A stretch of 64,000 bases of DNA from Reticulitermes speratus (Eukaryota; Arthropoda; Insecta; Blattodea; Rhinotermitidae): contig JAJKFL010000010.1 in the NCBI GenBank assembly GCA_021186555.1, forward strand, positions 25,690,840-25,754,839, in the 5' to 3' direction. The number at the start of each line of letters is the position of its first letter. Position 1 is the first letter of the stretch. Positions 25,144-34,100 of the stretch are shown in pieces. Both the position numbers and the translations under genes were made by a program. The notes under the pieces are model-generated. The model saw only the letters and a list, made by a program, of their open reading frames with translations, did no database searches and was not told the DNA's origin.

Positions 25144-28100
25144 TTCTGAGTACACAGGTCTGTGCTCCTTACACGTTGTGAGTACACAGGTCTGTGCTCC
25201 TTACACGTTCTGAGTACACAGGTCTGTGCTCCTTACACGTTCTGAGTACACAGGTCTGTGCTCCTTACACGTTCTGAGTACACAGGTCTGTGCTCCTTAC
25301 ACGTTCTGAGTACACAGGTCTGTGCTACTTCCACGTTCTGGGAACACACGTCTGTGCTCCTTCCACGTTCTCAGTACACAGGTCTGTGCTCCTTCCACGT
25401 TCTGAGTACACAGGTCTGTGTTCCTTACACGTTCTGAGTACACAGGTCTGTGCTCCTTACACGTTCTGAGTACACAGGTCTGTGCTCCTTACACGTTCTG
25501 AGTACACAGGTCTGTGCTACTTCCACGTTCTGGGAACACAGGTCTGTGCTCCTTACACGTTCTGAGTACACAGGTCTGTGCTCCTTACACGTTCTGAGTA
25601 CACAGGTCTGTGCTCCTTACACGTTCTGAGTACACAGGTCTGTGCTACTTCCACGTTCTGGGAACACAGGTCTGTGCTCCTTCCACGTTCTCAGTACACA
25701 GGTCTGTGCTCCTTCCACGTTCTGAGTACACAGTTCTGTGTTCCTTACACGTTCTGAGTACACAGGTCTGTGCTCCTTCCACGTTCTGAGTACACAGGTC
25801 TGTGCTCCTTCCACGTTCTGAGTACACATGTCTGTGCTCCTTCCACGTTCGAGTACACAGGTCTGTGCTCCTTCCACGTTCTGGGTACACAGGTCTGTGC
25901 TCCTTACACGTTCTGGGTACACAGGTCTGTGCTCCTTACACGTTCTGGGTACACAGGTCTGTGCTCCTTCCACGTTCTGAGTACACAGGTCTGTGCTCCT
26001 TACACGTTCTGGGTACACAGGTCTGTGCTCCTTCCACGTTCTGAGTACACAGGTATGTGCTCCTTACACGATCTGAGTACACAGGTCTGTGCTCCTTCCA
26101 CGTTCTGGGAACACAGGTCTGTGCTCCTTCCACGTTCTCAGTACACAGGTCTGTGCTCCTTCCACGTTCTGAGTACACAGGTCTGTGCTCCTTCCACGTT
26201 CTCAGTACACAGGTCTGTGCTCCTTCCACGTTCTGAGTACACAGGTATGTGCTCCTTACACGATTCTGAGTACACAGGTCTGTGCTCCTTCCACGTTCTG
26301 GGAACACAGGTCTGTGCTCCTTCCACGTTCTCAGTACACAGGTCTGTGCTCCTTCCACGTTCTGAGTACACAGGTCTGTGCTCCTTCCACGTTCTCAGTA
26401 CACAGGTCTGTGCTCCTTCCACGTTCTGGGTACACAGGTCTGTGCTCCTTCCACGTTCTGGGTACACAGATCTGTGCTCCTTACACGTTCTGAGTACACA
26501 GGTCTGTGCTCCTTCACGTTCTGAGTACACAGGTCTGTGCTCCTTACACGTTCTGAGTCACAGGTCTGTGCTCCTTCCACGTTCTGAGTACACAGGTCTG
26601 TGCTCCTTCCACGTCCTGATTACACAGGTCTGTGCTCCTGCCACGTTCTGAGTACACAGGTCTGTGCTCCTTACACGTTCTGGGTACACAGGTCTGTACT
26701 CCTGCCACGTTCTGAGTACACAGGTCTGTGCTCCTTCCACGTTCTGAGTACACAGGTCTGTGCTCCTTACACGTTCTGGGTACACAGGTCTGTGCTCCTG
26801 CCACGTTCTGAGTACACAAGTCTGTGCTCCTTCCACGTTCTGAGTACACAGGTCTGTGCTCCTTACACGTTCTGGTTACACAGGTCTGTGCTCCTGCCAC
26901 GTTCTGAGTACACAGGTCTGTGCTCCTTCCACGTTCTGAGTACACAGGTCTGTGCTCCTTACACGTTCTGAGTACACAGGTCTGTGCTCCTTACACGTTC
27001 TGAGTACACTGGTCTGTGCTCCTTCCACGTTCTGAGTACACAGGTCTGTGTCTCCTTTACCAGTTCTGAGTACACAGGTCTGTGCTCCTTCCACGTTCTG
27101 AGTACACAGGTCTGTGCTCCTTCCACGTTCTGAGTACACAGGTCTGTGCTCCTTACACGTTCTGAGTACACAGGTCTGTGCTCCTTCCACGTTCTGAGTA
27201 CACGGTCTGTGCTCCTTCACGTTCTGAGTACACAGGTCTGTGCTCCTTACACGTTCTGAGTACACAGGTCTGTGCTCCTTCACGTTCTGAGTACACAGGT
27301 CTGTGCTCCTTACACGTTCTGAGTACACAGGTCTGTGCTCCTTACCACGTTCTGAGTACACGGTCTGTGCTCCTTACACGTTCTGAGTAACAGGTCTGTG
27401 CTCCTTCCACGTTCTGAGTACACAGGTCTGTGCTCCTTCCACGTTCTGAGTACACAGGTCTGTGCTCCTTCCACGTTCTGAGTACACAGGTCTGTGCTCC
27501 TTCACGTTCTGAGTACACAGGTCTGTGCTCCTTCCACGTTCTGAGTACACAGTCTGTGCTCCTTACACGTTCTGAGTACACTGGTCTGTGCTCCTTACCA
27601 CGTTCTGAGTACACAGGTCTGTGCTCCTTCACGTTCTGAGTACACTGGTCTGTGCTCCTTACACGTTCTGAGTACACAGGTCTGTGCTCCTTCCACGTTC
27701 TGAGTACACAGGTCTGTGCTCCTTACCACGTTCTGAGTACACAGGTCTGTGCTCCTTACACGTTCTGGTACACAGGTCTGTGCTCCTTACCACGTTCTGA
27801 GTACACAGGTCTGTGCTCCTTACACGTTCTGAGTACACAGGTCTGTGCTCCTTACACGTTCTGAGTACACAGGTCTGTGCTCCTTACACGTTCTGAGTAC
27901 ACAGGTCTGTGCTCCTTACACGTTCTGAGTACACAGGTCTGTGCTCCTTACACGTTCTGGAGTACACAGGTCTGTGCTCCTTACACGTTCTGAGTACACA
28001 GGTCTGTGCTCCTTACACGTTCTGGGTACACAGGTCTGTGCTCCTTACACGTTCTGAGTACACAGGTCTGTGCTCCTTACACGTTCTGGGTACACAGGTC

Positions 28101-31100
28101 TGTGCTCCTTACACGTTCTGAGTACACAGGTCTGTGCTCCTTACACGTTCTGGGTACACAGGTCTGTGCTCCTTACACGTTCTAATTACTTCGCACGGTC
28201 CGTGCCTTCAGTGCTTTGCAAGCAACTGCGGACGAAGCATTGTAACAGTGCGACTTATACTTTTCTACTGCAACTTGGTGTTTCTTCCCTGGGATGTTCG
28301 TACACTGAAAACAAAAGTGATGAAAAGAAGTTCTTGTGCAAGAAATAGGAACTGACGTCGAGGCACCGAAATTTACAAGACCACAAGTCAGACGCCGTGC
28401 ACAGTCTGCAAACATTATTGTAACTAACACGTGCACTGGGATGGAATGTGAATGCGGCAAGCGTCGGTCAAATTAGGCAAGCATAATAATTTGTTCGGGA
28501 AGCATAAAGAGCGTAACAGGTATATGGTCTTGGTTAGAACAGGACTGAACATACAGACTGTAGGACTGAACACAGGAATTTTATGACTGAACATACAGAC
28601 TGTAGGACTTAACATACAGACTGTAGGACTGAACACAGGAATTTTATGACTGAACATACAGACTGTAGGACTGAACATACAGACTGTAGGACTGAACACA
28701 GGAATTTTATGACTGAACATACAGACTGTAGGACTGAACACAGGAATTTTATGACTGAACATACAGACTGTAGGACTGAACATACAGACTGTAGGATTGA
28801 ACACAGGAATTTTATGACTGAACATACAGACTGTAGGATTGAACACAGGAATTTTATGACTGAACATACAGACTGTAGGACTGAGCATACAGACTTTAGG
28901 ACTGAACACAGGAATTTTATGACTGAACATACAGACTGTAGGACTGAACATACAGACTGTAGGACTGAATATACAGACTGTAGGACTGAACACAGGAATT
29001 TTATGACTGAACATACAGACTGTAGGACTGAGCATACAGACTGTAGGACTGAACACAGGAATTATATAACTGAACATACAGACTGTAGGACTGAGCATAC
29101 AGACTGTAGGACTGAACACAGGAATTATATAACTGAACATACAGACTGTAGGACTGAGCATACAGACTGTAGGACTGAACACAGGAATTATATGACTGAA
29201 CATACAGACTGTAGGACTGAGCATACAGACTGTAAGACTGAACATACAGGCTGTATGACTGAACATACAGGCTGTAGGACTGAACATACAGACTGTAGGA
29301 CTAAACATACAGACTGTAGGACTGAACACAGGAATTTTATGACTGAACATACAGACTGTAGGACTGAGCATACAGACTGTAGGACTGAACACAGGAATTT
29401 TATGACTGAACATACAGACTGTAGGACTGAGCATACAGACTGTAGGACTGAACACAGGAATTTTATGACTGAACATACAGTCTGTAGGACTGGGCATACA
29501 GACTGTAGGACTGAACATACAGACCGTTGGACTGAACATACAGACTGTATGACTGAACATACACACTGTAGGACTGAACACAGAAATTTTATGACTGAAC
29601 ATACAGACTGTAGGACTGAGCATACAGACTGTAGGACTGAACATACAGACTGTAGGACTGAACACAGGAATTTTATGACTGAACATACAGACTGTAGGAC
29701 TGAGCATACAGACTGTAGGACTGAGCATACAGACTGTAGGACTGAACACAGGAATTTTATGACTGAACATACAGACTGTAGGACTGAGCATACAGACTGT
29801 AGGACTGAACACAGGGATTATATGTCTGAGTATACAGATTCTAGGACTAGACACAGGGAACAGAGGACTGAGCACAGGGATCAGGCGACAGCATACAGAC
29901 TGTAGGATTGAACATACAGACTGTAGGACTGAGCATACAGACTGTAGGACTGAACATACAGACTGTCGGACTAAACATACAGACTGTAGGACTGAACACA
30001 GGGATTATATGCCTGAGTATACAGATTGTAGGACTAGACACAGGGATCAGAGGACTGAGCACAGGGATCAGGCGATAGCATACACACTGTAGGACTGAAC
30101 ACAGGGATCATACGACAGTATTCACGTCTTGTGTGTGACTTTGTGCACAGACAAATCGTTAGTCAGCAAGCTGACAGACCGACCGCTCCAAGTGTATAGT
30201 TTGTGCGAATGTAGTGAATTATGAATGGGAAGGGATGTGCGAGGAAGCTGTGGTCGTCTTGACGGAAATACCTACCCCGTTATTTCCCAGGAGAGATTGG
30301 GGCAAATCACGACAAGCCTCAATTCGGGCAGTCGGTGTCGCAGCGAGGTGCTAGTCAGAAGCGTCACCGCTTAGGGTTGTAGACGAGGAAGATATGAATG
30401 ACAGCTGTCACAGTCGAAGAAGAATGTGACTAATGACAGAGCGCTAAGGCGAGACAGGAAAAGGCACGTGCAGCTGTCGGCTAGAGTCTGTGTACTGACA
30501 TGACGTCAGAGTGGAAGCATAAATCTTTCCTTTCAGTTTTTCGTCCAAACAGTGGAAAGTACAGCAGACTGGGACCGCTAGTAGTTGCCAACACAGTCTG
30601 TTATAGCTGTGTTATACCCTCGTCGTGCCGTGACACTGTCACGACCCAAAGATTTGGGGAGAAATACATAATTTTCGAGTATTTTATTTGTGACCGTGAA
30701 AACTGCTGTCTTCTGAAATGTGGCGTCGTGAAGTTTGGTAGACCTTACCGACCTTTTTGCCCTGAAGATGGAGGCAGTATTTTCCTCCGAAGCACAAGAC
30801 TTCACGTCTCAGACGACAGCAGTGCCTCCCAACTGCGCACAGCCATGTGACTGTTAATGTCTCCCAACTGCGCACAGCCATGTGACTGTTAATGTCTCCC
30901 AACTGCGCACAGCCATGTGACTGTTAATGTCTCCCAACTGCGCACAGCCATGTGTCTCTTAATGTCTCCCAACTGCGCACAGCCATGTGTCTCTTAATGT
31001 CTCCCAACTGCGCACAGCCATGTGACTTAATGTCTCCCAACTGCGCACAGCCATGTGTCTCTTAATGTCTCCCAACTGCGCACAACCATGTGACTGTTAA

Positions 31101-34100
31101 TATCTCCCAACTGCGCACAGCCATGTGACTTAATGTCTCCCAACTGCGCACAGCCATGTGTCTCTTAATGTCTCCCAACTGCGCACAACCACGTGACTGT
31201 TAATATCGCGCTGTTCCAGGTCTCTTCTCCGTGCTGGTGGACTTGCTGGTGACCCCCACGGCACCCACGTCTCCAAGGGGCATGTATGTGGCTCTGGCGG
31301 TCTGCCACGTCATAGCTATGACGTCAGCCGTCTCTAATCCCATAGTGTACGGATGGCTGAACTCAAACATCAGACGAGAGTTTCTGCAGCTACTACCAGC
31401 GCGGTGCGCATGCGCAACACAGCGTCGCTCGTCCAACGAACGTACTAAAGCCACTGCTATAGGTGAGTGGCTGTATTATCGCGTCATGCATTGTTGGTGT
31501 TGGTGTTGATGTTGGTGTTGATGTTGATGTTGAAGTTGGTGTTGGTGTTGGTGTTGGTGTTGATGTTGATGTTGGTGTTGGTGTTGGTGTTGATGTTGAA
31601 GTTGGTGTTGATGTTGAAGTTGGTGTTGATGTTGGTGTTGGATTTGGTGTCGGTGTTGATGGTGAAGTTGGTGTTGATGTTGGTGTTGATGTTGGTGTTG
31701 GTGTTGATGTTGGTGTTGGTGTTGGTGTTTATGTTAAAGTTGGTGTTGGTGTTGATGTTGATGTTGATGTTGATGTTGAAGTTGGTGTTGGTGTTGGTGT
31801 TGGTGTTGGTGTTGGTGTTGGTGTCGGTGTTGATGTTGAAGTTGGTGTTGGTGCTGGTGTTGGTGTCGATGTTAGTGCTGGTGCTCGTGTTGGTGTTGGA
31901 GTATTCAGTGCAGGTCTTATTTATTAAGGCTCTGAATGAGCGACTGGCGGTCAACAGCGGAAACTGCAGAGACAGACAGACAGTGTAAAGCTAGAGCGAG
32001 CAGTTATGTAAATCATATAAAGGTAAAGGTGAAGGTAAAGGTCACCCTAGAACAGGCCATGAAGGCCCAGAGGGGGAGTAGAGGTATAGCTACACTCTTT
32101 CTTTAACCTCAGCACTAGATGGGGTGGATGGTCAACGCCACGCCCCAGCCGCTTTACCCTGTACACTGTACCCACTGTACAGGAGGCTGGGTAGGCCCCA
32201 GGGCCGGTCTTGATAGGTGCTGAAAATCTCGCCCCCACCGGGATTCGATCCCCGGACCGTCCAGCTCGTAGCGACTCGCTCTACCGACTGAGCTATCGCG
32301 GCCCTCATGTAAATCATACCCAGATCGCAATAGGACTACAGTGAGTGTGCTGTAGTGACGTCGGCAGAGAGACGTAGCATTGCAACAGCGTTGTACAGCT
32401 GACAATTGTGACGTATTTAACTGCGCTAGTGTCCTTGAGGTGTGCTGAGTCGTAACAAAGACATTGCGTAACGTTAGACTGTTCTGAGTCATTAACTGCG
32501 CTAGTGTCCTTGAGGTGTGCTGAGTCGTAACAAAGACATTGCGTAACGTTAGACTGTTCTGAGTCATTAACTGCGCTAGTGTCCTTGAGGTGTGCTGAGT
32601 CGTAACAAAGACACTTGCATAACGTTAGACTGTTCTGAGTCATTAACTGCGCTAGTGTCCTTGAGGTGTGCTGAGTCGTAACAAAGACACTTGAGTAACG
32701 TTAGACTGTTCTGAGTCATTAACTGCGCTAGTGTCCTTGAGGTGTGCTGAGTCGTAACAAAGACATTGCGTAACGTTAGACTGTTCTGAGTCATTAACTG
32801 CGCTAGTGTCCTTGAGGTGTGCTGAGTCGTAACAAAGACACTTGCGTAACGTTAGACTGTTCTGAGTCATTAACTGCGCTAGTGTCCTTGAGGTGTGCTG
32901 AGTCGTAACAAAGACACTTGAGTAACGTTAGACTGTTCTGAGTCATTAACTGCGCTAGTGTCCTTGAGGTGTGCTGAGTCGTAACAAAGACATTGCGTAA
33001 CGTTAGACTGTTCTGAGTCATTAACTGCGCTAGTGTCCTTGAGGTGTGCTGAGTCGTAACAAAGACACTTGCGTAACGTTAGACTGTTCTGAGTCATTAA
33101 CTGCGCTAGTGTCCTTGAGGTGTGCTGAGTCGTAACAAAGACACTTGAGTAACGTTAGACTGTTCTGATCATTAACTGCGCTAGTGTCCTTGAGTGTGCT
33201 GAGTCGTAACAAAGACATTGCGTAACGTTAGACTGTTCTGAGTCATTAACTGCGCTAGTGTCCTTGAGGTGTGCTGAGTCGTAACAAAGACATTGCGTAA
33301 CGTTAGACTGTTCTGAGTCATTAACTGCGCTAGTGTCCTTGAGGTGTGCTGAGTCGTAACAAAGACACTTGCGTAACGTTAGACTGTTCTGAGTCATTAA
33401 CTGCGCTAGTGTCCTTGAGGTGTGCTGAGTCGTAACAAAGACACTTGAGTAACGTTAGACTGTTCTGAGTCATTAACTGCGCTAGTGTCCTTGAGGTGTG
33501 CTGAGTCGTAACAAAGACATTGCGTAACGTTAGACTGTTCTGAGTCATTAACTGCGCTAGTGTCCTTGAGGTGTGCTGAGTCGTAACAAAGACACTTGCG
33601 TAACGTTAGACTGTTCTGAGTCATTAACTGCGCTAGTGTCCTTGAGGTGTGCTGAGTCGTAACAAAGACACTTGCATAACGTTAGACTGTTCTGAGTCAT
33701 TAACTGCGCTAGTGTCCTTGAGGTGTGCTGAGTCGTAACAAAGACACTTGCATAACGTTAGACTGTTCTGAGTCATTAACTGCGCTAGTGTCCTTGAGGT
33801 GTGCTGAGTCGTAACAAAGACACTTGCATAACGTTAGACTGTTCTGAGTCATTAACTGCGCTAGTGTCCTTGAGGTGTGCTGAGTCGTAACAAAGACACT
33901 TGCATAACGTTAGACTGTTCTGAGTCATTAACTGCGCTAGTGTCCTTGAGGTGTGCTGAGTCGTAACAAAGACACTTGCATAACGTTAGACTGTTCTGAG
34001 TCATTAACTGCGCTAGTGTCCTTGAGGTGTGCTGAGTCGTAACAAAGACACTTGCATAACGTTAGACTGTTCTGAGTCATTAACTGCGCTAGTGTCCTTG

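Noticed and set aside
18370-28182. CRISPR array, because of the 32-bp regular unit
   Set aside because: Units are contiguous with no unique spacers, and the surroundings are eukaryotic with no cas genes.
28424-29905. 419-codon + ORF and 483-codon - ORF as repeat proteins
   Set aside because: Both come from the same 21-bp array inside the NPFR intron. Kept only as a low-interest finding.
31463-31927. Val/Gly-rich ORF ([10 protein letters not shown]) as a structural protein
   Set aside because: It is a (GTTGGT/GTTGAT)n hexamer just after the exon c donor.
32230-32306. Functional tRNA gene on the minus strand
   Set aside because: It has a tRNA-like head with good A and B boxes, but it is followed by a SINE body and (TTTACC)n tail.
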